A DNA stretch of 57,283 bases from assembly GCA_025359905.1 (NCBI GenBank), contig JANYDF010000014.1, positions 1 to 57,283 on the forward strand, in the 5' to 3' direction. The notes beneath the pieces were generated by a model, which was not told where the DNA came from, did no database searches, and saw only the letters and a list, made by a program, of their open reading frames with translations. Positions 34,434 to 43,173 of this stretch are shown here, one piece after another. The stretch's first letter is position 1, and the number at the start of each line of letters is the position of its first letter. The stretch comes from Rhodospirillales bacterium. GTDB taxonomy: Bacteria; Pseudomonadota; Alphaproteobacteria; Acetobacterales; Acetobacteraceae. A program made the translations under genes and the position numbers.

Positions 34434-34757
34434 CTACTCCGCCGCCACCGCCGGGCGCGCCAAGTCGTGGATGGTCTGGAACAGGAAGCGGCGCATCAGC
34501 CGCCGGAACCACCAATAGACGGTCTCCCAGGGGCCGAAATGGATCGGCAGCATTTCCCAGCCGCAGCCCGAGCGGACCAGGTAGCGCAGCGCGTTGACGA
34601 TCTCACGCAGGTCCACCTTGCGGGGACGGCCGCGCCGACCGGGTCTGGGCATCAGCGGCTCGATCCGCTCCCACTCCTCGTCGGTCAAATCAGACGGATA
34701 CCGCTTGGTCTTGCAGGCAATCCCGGCCATCCGGCCACGGCTCTGCTCGGTCCACAT
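34434..34757 (-). pseudogene. IS5-family transposase, N-terminal fragment
   Basis: The 107-residue frame matches the N-terminal DUF4096 part of IS5-group transposases: YPSDLTDEEWERIEPLMP, GRRGRPRKVDLREIVNALRY, and GCGWEMLPIHFGPWETVYWW ending RFLFQTIHD. Then it ends in LARPAVAAE and a TAG instead of running into the DDE catalytic core, so it cannot transpose on its own. In two-frame IS5 members a second ORF follows by frameshift, but no such core is seen in the 34016-34433 sequence. I did not find clear terminal inverted repeats. Confidence 0.75.
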
Positions 34758-34900
34758 CCCGAGCTTGAATCACAAATTACCTCAGCCGGGAATCCCACCC
34801 CGTGGATTTCCAAAAGGCCTCTTACGGCTACAGCTTGCTCCCAATGGGCAGGATCTGGTATCTTTGCAGCTTAGGATGAGACGGAGCCGTGCGCTGTAGT

Positions 34901-36592
34901 ATGGAGAACGACGGATCTCAGCAGGCCAGCATGTCTGCAATTCCTTTGAATGCGACCGATCGCGGCCAGCTTTCTGCCGGAAGCCCTGTGCGTTTCCTTG
35001 CCTATACCGCTGGCTTTGCGGCGTTATGCCTCGCGTTGCAGGCCTTCAATGGTGCCTGGAACGCCGACCTCGCACGCAAGGACGAGGCTGCACATTATGT
35101 CAACGGCGTGATGATTTGGGCTTACCTCACCGGCGCTCTCGGCACCAACCCGATCCACTTCGCACTCGATTTTTACTAGCATTTCCCGAGGGTGTCGATC
35201 GGCCACTGGCCTCCGCTGTTCCATGTCGTGCAAGCAATTTTCTTTTTACTTACCGGCCCGTCATTGCTGGCAGCCTACGTGTTCCAAGCGCTGGTGACAG
35301 GCGGCGCGGCGGCCGCAGCCGCCGTGCTCGCTAGCCAAATGGTGCCGCCTGCATCGCGCAACGTCACTGGTGCGATGGCGGGTCTGGCAGTGCTGATCAT
35401 GCCGGAAGTTCTAAATCAGGCCGGCATGATCATGACGGATACTTTCCTGTCGGTGATCGTGTTGCTGACCTGCGTTTGCTGGGCGAGGTATGCGCTAACC
35501 GGCCGGATGCTGTGGGCGTTAGCCTTCGGAATGAGTGCCAGCGCAGCGATCCTAACGAAGGGCAACGCTTTCGGGCTGGCGTTCATGCCGGCGCTGTATG
35601 CCGTGTTATCGGGGCAGTACCGGCTGATTTGGCAATGGCGAACATGGTTTGCGGCCGCCATCGTGGTCATGGTGACTGGCCCTTGGTATGTTTTAACCTA
35701 CAAAATTTCGGCCGACGGGTTCGTTTATGATTGGGGGCTGGCATACACTAAAGTAGCACTCTGCGGATTCGCGACGGGTGCGTGGCAGTCGTTCGGCCCG
35801 CTGGGCCTGGTCGGTTTCGTCGCGGGGAGTGCGATAGCCGCTGTGCGCGCCTATCGTAGAGATCGCAACGAACTCGTTCTGGCCTGCGCATCGGCCGCGA
35901 TAGGGCTATTTCTGTTCTTGCTGATTGCACCGGCGGACATCCAGCCGCGCTATTTGATCGCTTTGGTGCCAGCATTCGTGACCGTTGCGATCTACGGTTA
36001 TGCGGCAACAGTGAGAGTAAGGCCGTGGTGGCCTAGACCCGAAGCGGTGATCGCCGTTTGCCTGATCATCAACACGGCAATGACCTGGCGCACACCCAAC
36101 ACCGCCGGTGATATGATGACCAGCGCGGCGCATGAAATTCTTTCGGGTCCAGTCTCTGGAAAGCTGGTTCTCATCGCATCGGGCTCGATGGGCGAAGGCG
36201 CGCTGATTGCGGCGTTCGCCGCCTCGGACCTAGACCGCACCCACTATGTCATCCGAGCTTCTAAGGCCTTGGCTACATCGAACTTCAACGGCAACGTTTA
36301 CACTGCGCGGTTCACCGATCCTGAGGCTGTGAGACAATGGATAGCTGAAAACCACATTTCCTGGATGGTGCTCGATAGCAGGCTGGATGGCCCGGAGATG
36401 CTGCATCTGCGGCAAATTGCCCAGCTTGCCGATGCAGGGTCACCAGGATGGCGCCTTGTGGCAACGCACGCCTCTGCGGCGGGTCTGGTGCGAGTTTATG
36501 CCATTGCTGGTACGCCGCCTGGGGAAAAGGACATTGAGGCGGTTCTCCGTCAGATCGCTCCGGAAAAGATTGTAGGCGGTACGTCTCGCTGA
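34901..36592 (+). pseudogene. Membrane glycosyltransferase (ArnT/PMT-like) broken by an in-frame TAG
   Basis: One reading frame of 563 codons is open except for TAG at 35177-35179. Before it stand RKDEAAHYVNGVMIWAYL and HFALDFY; directly after it HFPRVSIGHWPPLFHVVQ continues in frame. DE..HY and PKV.IGHWPP are the catalytic region of GT83/PMT-type membrane transferases, which use polyprenyl-phosphate sugars. The family usually has a leucine or tyrosine at the TAG place, so a single change from TTG, TAC or TAT explains the stop. After it an ATG-less restart or GTG at 35192 could give a 466-residue N-truncated protein lacking the DE site. GC content is lower than that of the flanks, which suggests transfer. 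Confidence 0.75.
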
Positions 36593-36803
36593 GAGCGTGA
36601 CTCTAGTTGGGCAATATGCTCGCTGACCTCAGACCGCACCCCGCCTTCTGGATTATCTGCTCCTAAGCGGCGGAACTTATCCGCCAGCGCAACCGCCGCC
36701 GTCCGGCGGTCTTCTGGTAGCGACTCCAGCGATTCTTCATAAGATGGTCATCTATGTTTCCTAGTCGTCACGTGAGCCAACTCCTCACTCTCCGAAAGCG
36801 ATT
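36593..36803. other. Intergenic, with a protein-like remnant on the minus strand
   Basis: No complete gene. On the minus strand an open frame without a start codon reads YEESLESLPEDRRTAAVALA and DKFRRLGADNPEGGVRSEVS, which looks like real protein of unknown family, starting right after a TGA. A hairpin ACCGCCG-loop-CGGCGGT lies around 36700-36718 with no T-run. Confidence 0.35.
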
Positions 36804-39800
36804 TTACTCCGCCGCCAGCGCCGGGCGCGCGTGCAGCGTGCGCAGCGCGCGGTCGATCCACTGAGCCGTGAGTTTCTCATGCACGCCGTTCTGCCGCAAA
36901 CGCTCGTTCAGCGCCGGGAAATCCACCCGGTCCAGCGCCTGATCCTGGTTGAAGCACGAGAACACCACCGTGCGCGCCCCGGTCACCGGGTCGATATGCG
37001 GTTGCAGGCACTGGGCGCAGACTTCCTTCATCATGCATTGCATTGGCGAATTGATCGAGCCGATCGCGCTGTGCCCCGGCTTGAGATACGGCGACAGCAC
37101 GCCGTGCCGCGCCACGCCGACTGCCTGCATCATGCGGTCGGAGCCGATGACGATCATGTGCTCGGCGTCCTGCAGCGGCACTGCCGCCGTGCCGAGTTTG
37201 CCCGATCCGTAGGCCGCCATCGCCTGCACGATGTTGCCGACGAAACTGCGGTCCTGCGGGCGGGCCGGCGCGAAGCCGGGGGCTTCGTCGCAGCACCACA
37301 CGATCACGTCGGCGGCGCGCTCGATCTCCTCGACCTTGTAGCGGTCGCGGATTGCCTTGTAGCCGGCGAAGTAGATCACCTTGGACCCAGCGGCGCGGGT
37401 GGCAGCGCCGATGCTGAACAGCACCGCATTGCCCAGGCCGCCGCCGACCAGTGCCACCGTGGTGTTGGGGTGGATTTCGGTCGCCGTACCGGTCGGCCCC
37501 ATCAGCACCACCGGCTCGCCCGGCTTCAGCATGGCGCATAAATCCGAGCTGCCGCCCATTTCCAGCGCGATCACCGAGACCAGCCCCGCCGCCTTGTCGG
37601 TCCAGGCCCCGGTCATGGCGAGGCCCTCCATTGCCAGCAGCGTGCTGCCGATGCCGGGTTCTGACACGCGCGACGCCAGCATTTCGTAGTTCTGCAAGCG
37701 GAAAAACTGACCGGGCTGGAACTGCGCCGCCTGTGCGGGGGCGCGCACCACGACTTCGACGATGGTCGGCGTCAGGCGATTGACCGCGTGCACCGTCGGC
37801 ACCAGCGCGTCGCGGCAGGCGGCGATCAACTCGGCACCGCTTTGCGCGGACAGCGGCGCGGCTTGCGCCAGGATGTTGGACACCACCTTGTAGCCGCGCT
37901 TGGCGCTGCCCATGGCTTTGACCACGTTGCCGAAGAAGCTCGGGTGCAGGTCGCCGAAGAAGCTGAGGAAGTGGCCGTTGCCGGCGCGGTGCATCAGCAC
38001 GTCGTCGCTGTCCGGCTTGCTCAGCGCGCGCGCCGGGGTTACCGGGTTGCCGTTGGCGTCGATGGCCTGGAAATACTTGCCGTCCAGCTTGATCCGCCCA
38101 TCTTCGCGCGCCAGCACGGTGTTCGGCTGGGTGCCGGCCGCGACGATCACCGCGCGCGCGGGCAGCGTCACCTCACCCGCATCGGATTTGCAGCGCAGCG
38201 CGGCGGCGTGGCCGAAGCTGTCCACGTCCACGCCAATCGGGGCGAGGCCGGGGGCGAAGCGGACCCCCTCCTCCATCGCCTTGGCGACTTCCTCGTGGTT
38301 CAGCGTGTAGCTGGGCGCCTCGGTGAGTTTGCGGCGATACGCCACGGTGGCGCCGCCCCAGGATTCCAGCAATTGGGCCAGGCGCGGCGTGCGGCCCGCA
38401 CGGGCAGCGGCGGCGCGCTCGGCGGCGATGGCGGCGGCGTGGGCGAGGAATTCCTCGGCGATCAGCGCCTCCTCGGGATTCCAGCGCGCCTTCACCGTGG
38501 CTTCCCCACGCTCGGCGGCCAGGGTGCGATAGCGCAGTGCGAACTTCTCCACCTGCCGCACGTAGTAGGCGAGGCTTTCGGTGGCGGTGTCGATGGCGGT
38601 CAGGCCGCCGCCGATCACCACCACCGGCAGACGGATTTGCAGGTTGGCGATGGACGACAGCTTGGCCGCCCCGGTGAGTTGCAGCGCCATCAGGAAGTCG
38701 GACGCTTGGCGCACCCCGCGCGCGAGGCCGCCCGGCATGTCGATGACGGTCGGCTTGCCAGCGCCCATGCACAGCGCGACGTGGTCGAAGCCGAGCTTCC
38801 AGGCGTCGTCGATGCCCAGCGTGGCACCGCCGCCGAAGCGGACGCCGCCGAACATGGCGAATTCGCCGCGCCGCTCCAGCAGCAGGCGCACCAGCTTCAG
38901 GTAATTCTTGTTCCAGCGCACGGTAATGCCGTACTCGGCCACGCCGCCGAACCCGGCCAAGACCCGGTCGTCGAGGTTCTCGTACAGCGTCTCGGTGTCG
39001 CGCACTGGCTGGCGCGGATCGAAGCCGAGCGGCTCGATCTTCAAACCGTCAATGGCAACAACGGTATGGCCGTCGTTCATCAAGTGATGCGCGAGCGTGA
39101 ACCCGGCAGGCCCGAGGCCGACGATCAGTACTTTCTTGCCGGTATCCGGCTTGGGCAGCGGGCGGCGGATGTCCAGCGGGTTCCAGCGGGTCAGCAGCGC
39201 GTAGATCTCGAAACCCCACGGCAGGCCCAGCACATCCTTCAGCACCGATGTTTCGGCCTGCGGAATATCGACCGGTTCCTGCTTCTGGTAGATGCAGGCC
39301 TTCATGCAGTCGTTACAGATGCGATGGCCGGTGGCGGCCATCATCGGGTTGTCGATGGCGATGGTGGCGAACGCGCCGAGCAGCGCGCCCTGGGCGCGCA
39401 GCGTGTGCATCTCGCTGATTTTCTCGTCCAGCGGACATCCGGCCAGCGTGACGCCGAAGCCGCTTTTCTGGAACGCGCCGGTCTTGCGGTCCTTCAGACC
39501 CTTGCGGCACGAATCCTTGCCCTGGCCGTGGCACCAGATGCAGTAATTCACTTGGTCCAGCGCCTGCTGGGTGGTCATGCCGGTGTCGGTCAGCGCGAAC
39601 CCTTCACGGTGCCGCCAATCGTGTTCCGGCAGGCGCAGCATGGTCACGCCGTCGCGCTCGATGGTTTGGACTGGCACGAGGTTTTGCAGATCGACCTTGG
39701 CAGGCACCCGGAACAGCGTGCCGCCCTTGTGCGCGGCGCGGCCCGCTTCGGTCAGCGTCGCCCAAGCGGCATAGCGTTGCGCGAGGTCGATGGCCTCGGC

Positions 39801-40253
39801 GTTGGCCGCCGCCTCCCAGGCCGCGACATGACGGGCAAAGGCCGCTTCGCCGAACGCCTCGCCCATCGCGGTCTCCAGCGCCGCGCGCAATGCCGCACCG
39901 TCGAAGCCGGACGGGTCGGCGTATTTCTTCACCGCCTGGCGCTGCACGAACAGCCGCTTGCAGGCGTGGATCGGGTCGAGCCCGCGCGTGGTGGCGGCGA
40001 TGGCGTCCAGTTCGCCCTGAATGCCGAACACCCCAGCCACAAAGCTTTCCAGATGCGGCCCGAGCGCCACGATCAGGTCGGATTCGGCTTTGCTTTCAAG
40101 CGTGTCCGGTGCGGCGCGGGCGGCGAGCAATTGGCCGTACAGCGCGGCATCGGCGGCTTGGAGGTCCACGAGGAAGCGTTTGTCGAGTGCCACCAAGCCA
40201 TCGCGGGTCGTGAGTTCGGCAAACGGGTTGGTCCCCGGTGCGGCAGCGTGCAT
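36804..40253 (-). CDS. 1149-residue NfnB/NfnA-like flavin and iron-sulfur reductase fusion
   Basis: A long redox protein with several parts. Residues 1-200 have no recognised motif. Cysteines C238, C241, C249 with C273 and C313, C316, C320 resemble the two [4Fe-4S] sites of GltD/NfnB-type proteins. GLGPAG at 379 and GGGLTAIDTATES at 548 are the dinucleotide folds of a GltD-like half. From about 830 the protein resembles PyrK/NfnA: FQPGQFFRLQN, ALVGGGLGNAVLFSIG, and a [2Fe-2S] set C1073, C1079, C1082, C1100. It may move electrons between NAD(P)H and a ferredoxin-like or quinone partner. A MarR gene lies 49 bp upstream. The physiological role is not established here. Confidence 0.8.
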   Translation of the reverse strand: MHAAAPGTNPFAELTTRDGLVALDKRFLVDLQAADAALYGQLLAARAAPDTLESKAESDLIVALGPHLESFVAGVFGIQGELDAIAATTRGLDPIHACKRLFVQRQAVKKYADPSGFDGAALRAALETAMGEAFGEAAFARHVAAWEAAANAEAIDLAQRYAAWATLTEAGRAAHKGGTLFRVPAKVDLQNLVPVQTIERDGVTMLRLPEHDWRHREGFALTDTGMTTQQALDQVNYCIWCHGQGKDSCRKGLKDRKTGAFQKSGFGVTLAGCPLDEKISEMHTLRAQGALLGAFATIAIDNPMMAATGHRICNDCMKACIYQKQEPVDIPQAETSVLKDVLGLPWGFEIYALLTRWNPLDIRRPLPKPDTGKKVLIVGLGPAGFTLAHHLMNDGHTVVAIDGLKIEPLGFDPRQPVRDTETLYENLDDRVLAGFGGVAEYGITVRWNKNYLKLVRLLLERRGEFAMFGGVRFGGGATLGIDDAWKLGFDHVALCMGAGKPTVIDMPGGLARGVRQASDFLMALQLTGAAKLSSIANLQIRLPVVVIGGGLTAIDTATESLAYYVRQVEKFALRYRTLAAERGEATVKARWNPEEALIAEEFLAHAAAIAAERAAAARAGRTPRLAQLLESWGGATVAYRRKLTEAPSYTLNHEEVAKAMEEGVRFAPGLAPIGVDVDSFGHAAALRCKSDAGEVTLPARAVIVAAGTQPNTVLAREDGRIKLDGKYFQAIDANGNPVTPARALSKPDSDDVLMHRAGNGHFLSFFGDLHPSFFGNVVKAMGSAKRGYKVVSNILAQAAPLSAQSGAELIAACRDALVPTVHAVNRLTPTIVEVVVRAPAQAAQFQPGQFFRLQNYEMLASRVSEPGIGSTLLAMEGLAMTGAWTDKAAGLVSVIALEMGGSSDLCAMLKPGEPVVLMGPTGTATEIHPNTTVALVGGGLGNAVLFSIGAATRAAGSKVIYFAGYKAIRDRYKVEEIERAADVIVWCCDEAPGFAPARPQDRSFVGNIVQAMAAYGSGKLGTAAVPLQDAEHMIVIGSDRMMQAVGVARHGVLSPYLKPGHSAIGSINSPMQCMMKEVCAQCLQPHIDPVTGARTVVFSCFNQDQALDRVDFPALNERLRQNGVHEKLTAQWIDRALRTLHARPALAAE

Positions 40254-40302
40254 CCGTCAGTCCTTGGTTCGGCGCGGCCAATGCGGCCACATGGCGGTGA
40301 AG

Positions 40303-40767
40303 TCAGGCGATTTTGCGCAGCAGCGACAGGAGGACGGTGCGCTCGCTTTCGTCCAGCGGGTCCAGTGTCGCTTCCGTGATGCGCCGCGCGCATGTCACGG
40401 CGCGGGCAGCTAAGTCGGCCCCGGCATGGGTGGGGGCTAGCACCAAAGTGCGGCGATCCATCGGGTCGGGCGCTGAGGTCATCAGTCCGCGCGCCATCAG
40501 GCGGCGGACCACGCCTTGTACCGTGGCGGGGTCCATCGCGGCCATGCGGCCCAATTGATTCTGCGTGGTGCGGCCAAGCTCGACGATCTTAACCAGGGCG
40601 GTGAACTGCGTCGGCGTCAGATCGGCCTCGCCCATCACGTCCTGAAACAGGGCGGCGTGGCGCTGGTGCGCGCGGCGCAGCAAGAAGCCTACTTGGTCCT
40701 CGACCAGATAACCGTCCAGCACCTCGGCGGGCAATTCGCTTGGCAATGCAGGGTCAGCAATGGCCAT
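40303..40767 (-). CDS. MarR-family transcriptional regulator
   Basis: The 154-residue protein is a MarR-type winged-helix regulator: QVGFLLRRAHQRHAALFQDV, LTPTQFTALVKIVELGRTTQ, the recognition part MDPATVQGVVRRLMARGLM and wing DPMDRRTLVLAPT. The ATG at 40767 is favoured by AAGGGG nine bases upstream; the frame is open to 40896. It probably shares a transcript with the large reductase and represses the unit through the palindrome 40 bp upstream. The ligand is likely an aromatic or oxidising compound, by family habit. Confidence 0.88.
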   Translation of the reverse strand: MAIADPALPSELPAEVLDGYLVEDQVGFLLRRAHQRHAALFQDVMGEADLTPTQFTALVKIVELGRTTQNQLGRMAAMDPATVQGVVRRLMARGLMTSAPDPMDRRTLVLAPTHAGADLAARAVTCARRITEATLDPLDESERTVLLSLLRKIA

Positions 40768-40806
40768 ACAATCCCCTTCTCCCGCACGGGCGGCGGGCGA
40801 CACTGG

Positions 40807-40826
40807 ATCGTTCGTATACAAATGAT
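40807..40826. promoter_or_regulatory. Near-perfect 20-bp palindrome, probable MarR operator
   Basis: ATCGTTCGTATACAAATGAT is symmetrical about its central TA except for two pairs. The core TTYGTATACRAA is a known type of MarR/GntR operator. It stands 40 bp before the MarR start, so autorepression is the simplest reading. Confidence 0.6.
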
Positions 40827-40855
40827 CTGGCCGGATCAAGGCATGCCCCGAATGC

Positions 40856-40891
40856 AAAGCGGGCGCCCGGCGGCTGCCGGACGCCCGCTTT
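40856..40891 (-). terminator. Hairpin terminator after actP
   Basis: AAAGCGGGCG at 40856-40865 pairs with CGCCCGCTTT ending at 40891 and the middle forms a further short GC-rich stem. On the minus strand it lies 18 bp after the actP stop and is followed by TTTGCATT, a weak T-run. It separates actP from the MarR promoter. Confidence 0.65.
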
Positions 40892-40908
40892 ACCATCCGC
40901 GTTGGCGG

Positions 40909-42579
40909 TTAGTGGTTGGCCGCACCCTCCGCGCCGATGCCGGTCATCGAGCGGATGTACTGGCCCTCGAACTTGCCTTGCTCGTCCTGGCCGCGCTTGC
41001 TGCTGTCAGTGATCGAGAACAGCCAGCAGCAGAAGAACGCCAGCGGCATCGAGAACAGCGCCGGGTTGTCATACGGGAAGATCGGCGCGGCATTGCCAAG
41101 CACGGTCACCCAAATGCCCTTGCTCAGCACGGTCAGCACCACGGCGACCAGCAGGCCCAGCCAGCCGCCAAACAGCGCGCCGCGCGTGGTCAGGCCCTTC
41201 CAGTACATCGACAGCAGCAGCACCGGGAAGTTGGAGCTTGCTGCGATGGCGAAGGCCAAGCCTACCATGAACGCCACGTTTTCCTTCTCGAACGCGATGC
41301 CGAGGAAGATGGCGACGACGCCCAGCACCACGGTGGCGATCTTGGAGACGTTCATCTCGGTCTTGCTATCGACACGGCCGTGACGAAACACGCTGGCGTA
41401 CAGGTCATGGCTGATCGCCGAGGCGCCGGCCAACGTCAGCCCCGACACCACCGCGAGGATGGTGGCGAAGGCCACGGCGGAGATGAAGCCGAGCAGCAAA
41501 TTGCCGCCGACCGCATGCGCCAGCCAAACCGCAGGCATATTGGCACCGCCGAGCAGGCCGCCCTTGGCGTCGAGGTATTGCGGGTTGGTCCGCACCAGCG
41601 TGATCGCGCCGAAGCCGATGATGAAGGTGAGGATGTAGAAATAGCCGATGAACGAGGTGGCGTAGAACACGCTCTTGCGCGCCTCCTTCTGATCGGCGAC
41701 CGTAAAGAAGCGCATCAGAATGTGCGGCAGTCCCGCCGTGCCGAACATCAGCGCGATGCCCAGCGAGATGGTGGTCACTGGATCGGCCACGAACGCGCCC
41801 GGCAGCATGATGGCGTCGTGTTTGGGATGCACTTCGACGGCTTTGGCGAACATCTCGGTGACATCGAAGCCGAAATGCACCAGGACCATCACCGCCATGA
41901 AGCTGGCGCCGCCGAGCAGCATCAGCGCCTTGATGATTTGCACCCAGGTCGTCGCCAGCATGCCGCCGAAGGTGACGTAGAGGATCATCAACACGCCGAC
42001 GAGCACTTCGGCCTGCCAGTATTCCAGCAAGCTGCCGGACAGCAGTTTGATCAACTGGCCCGCGCCGACCATTTGCGCGATCAGGTAGAACGCCACCGTC
42101 ACCAGCGTGCCGACCGCCGACATCGAGCGGATCGGGGTCTGAGCTAGGCGGTAACTGACCACGTCGGCGAAGGTGAACTTGCCGAGGTTGCGCAGCCGTT
42201 CGGCCATCAGCGACATGATGATCGGCCAGCCGACCAGGAAGCCGATAGAGTAGATCAGCCCGTCATAGCCATTGGCATAGACCAGCGACGAGATGCCGAG
42301 GAACGAGGCGGCGGACATGTAGTCGCCCGCGATGGCCAGCCCGTTCTGCAAGCCAGTGATGTTGCCGCCGGCGGTGTAGAACATCGCCGCCGATCGGGTG
42401 CGCTGGGCGGCCCAATAGGTGATCACCAGCGTCAGCGCCACGAACACCACGAACATGGCAATCGCGGTCCAGTTGGTCTGCGACAGGTTGATCTGACCGA
42501 CGCCTTCTTCGGCCCGCGCCTGCGCGCTGGCCAGCAGCCCGAACAGCCCCGCGCCAGCGGCGAGCCGATGCGCGCGCAT
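40909..42579 (-). CDS. actP: ActP-type cation/acetate symporter
   Basis: The 556-residue protein is a sodium:solute symporter with the ActP look: a signal-like N-terminus (LLASAQARA), then [39 protein letters not shown], and the tail [19 protein letters not shown]. About 13 to 14 hydrophobic segments are visible. It takes up acetate and related short acids. The ATG at 42579 shares one base with the stop of the DUF485 gene (TGATG); a TTG one codon earlier exists. The upstream partner is the usual DUF485 protein, as in yjcH-actP. Confidence 0.92.
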   Translation of the reverse strand: MRAHRLAAGAGLFGLLASAQARAEEGVGQINLSQTNWTAIAMFVVFVALTLVITYWAAQRTRSAAMFYTAGGNITGLQNGLAIAGDYMSAASFLGISSLVYANGYDGLIYSIGFLVGWPIIMSLMAERLRNLGKFTFADVVSYRLAQTPIRSMSAVGTLVTVAFYLIAQMVGAGQLIKLLSGSLLEYWQAEVLVGVLMILYVTFGGMLATTWVQIIKALMLLGGASFMAVMVLVHFGFDVTEMFAKAVEVHPKHDAIMLPGAFVADPVTTISLGIALMFGTAGLPHILMRFFTVADQKEARKSVFYATSFIGYFYILTFIIGFGAITLVRTNPQYLDAKGGLLGGANMPAVWLAHAVGGNLLLGFISAVAFATILAVVSGLTLAGASAISHDLYASVFRHGRVDSKTEMNVSKIATVVLGVVAIFLGIAFEKENVAFMVGLAFAIAASSNFPVLLLSMYWKGLTTRGALFGGWLGLLVAVVLTVLSKGIWVTVLGNAAPIFPYDNPALFSMPLAFFCCWLFSITDSSKRGQDEQGKFEGQYIRSMTGIGAEGAANH

Positions 42580-42881
42580 CAACGGATGCCCTTCACGATA
42601 CGGCGGGTCAGTTCGTCATACGACCCGTTGGCGCGCAGCACGTAGATCCCGGTGAGCGCGATGGCGCTCAGGATGACGCCGAGGCCAACCGGGAATGCCA
42701 GTGTGATGCCGCCGCCAACTTTCATACCGAGCAGCGGCTTGTCGAACGCCACCACCAAGATGAAGCCGTAATAAATAATCAACATCAATATCGCGAGCGT
42801 CCAGCTAAAGCGGTTGCGGCTGGCGATCAGCTCCACGAAATCCGGGTTGCTCCGGATCTTTCTCGCTAGGTCGGCTTGCAT
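42579..42881 (-). CDS. yjcH: DUF485 membrane protein, ActP partner
   Basis: A 100-residue DUF485 protein with [20 protein letters not shown] at the start and two membrane segments ([15 protein letters not shown] and [20 protein letters not shown]). The ending [13 protein letters not shown] is typical. GGGGAGGG before the ATG at 42881 sets the start. It is coupled to actP, and the family is thought to assist the permease. Confidence 0.9.
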   Translation of the reverse strand: MQADLARKIRSNPDFVELIASRNRFSWTLAILMLIIYYGFILVVAFDKPLLGMKVGGGITLAFPVGLGVILSAIALTGIYVLRANGSYDELTRRIVKGIR

Positions 42882-42950
42882 GCCGGTTGCCCTCCCCTGC
42901 GCCGCGAGTCGCGGCAGTCCATTGTTCCGCAAACACGGAAACCGTCTGAC

Positions 42951-42979
42951 TCTATCTCCGCTGAACTTGGCGATGGCAA
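42951..42979 (-). promoter_or_regulatory. Possible sigma-70 promoter for yjcH-actP
   Basis: On the minus strand TTGCCA (42979-42974) and GATAGA (42956-42951) are 17 bp apart. The -35 box fits well and the -10 box only partly. The transcript would have a leader of about 60 bases before yjcH. Confidence 0.35.
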
Positions 42980-43105
42980 TATGACAAACGTCGTAGATGC
43001 CGGATTATCGCGCGAACTTTTGCTTTGGCTTATAGATTCCGCACATTTGTCCGCCCGAAGTCGCTATTTTTTCCCAGCACACAAAGCGATGTCGTGCCAA
43101 GCACA

Positions 43106-43163
43106 CCCCTTGCCATCACCGGCCCCTTGCCATCACCGGCCCTTGCCGTCGCTGGCAAGGGCC
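43106..43163. repeat. 17-bp direct repeats running into a 10-bp-stem hairpin
   Basis: CCCCTTGCCATCACCGG occurs at 43106-43122 and 43123-43139 with a degenerate third copy. The third copy forms the hairpin GGCCCTTGCC-loop-GGCAAGGGCC at 43138-43163, ten bases after the aldo-keto reductase gene on the minus strand. It may end that transcript, though it lacks a T-run. Confidence 0.7.
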
Positions 43164-43173
43164 GGAACTGGAA

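Noticed and set aside
35177-35179. TAG as a pyrrolysine codon, given an MttB-family gene in the window
   Set aside because: The MttB homologue has no in-frame TAG, there is no pyl gene, and the TAG lies in a glycosyltransferase where a simple nonsense change is enough.
37788-40379. An 863-codon open frame antisense to the large reductase
   Set aside because: Low-complexity composition without domain motifs; the minus-strand gene has clear cofactor and cysteine motifs.
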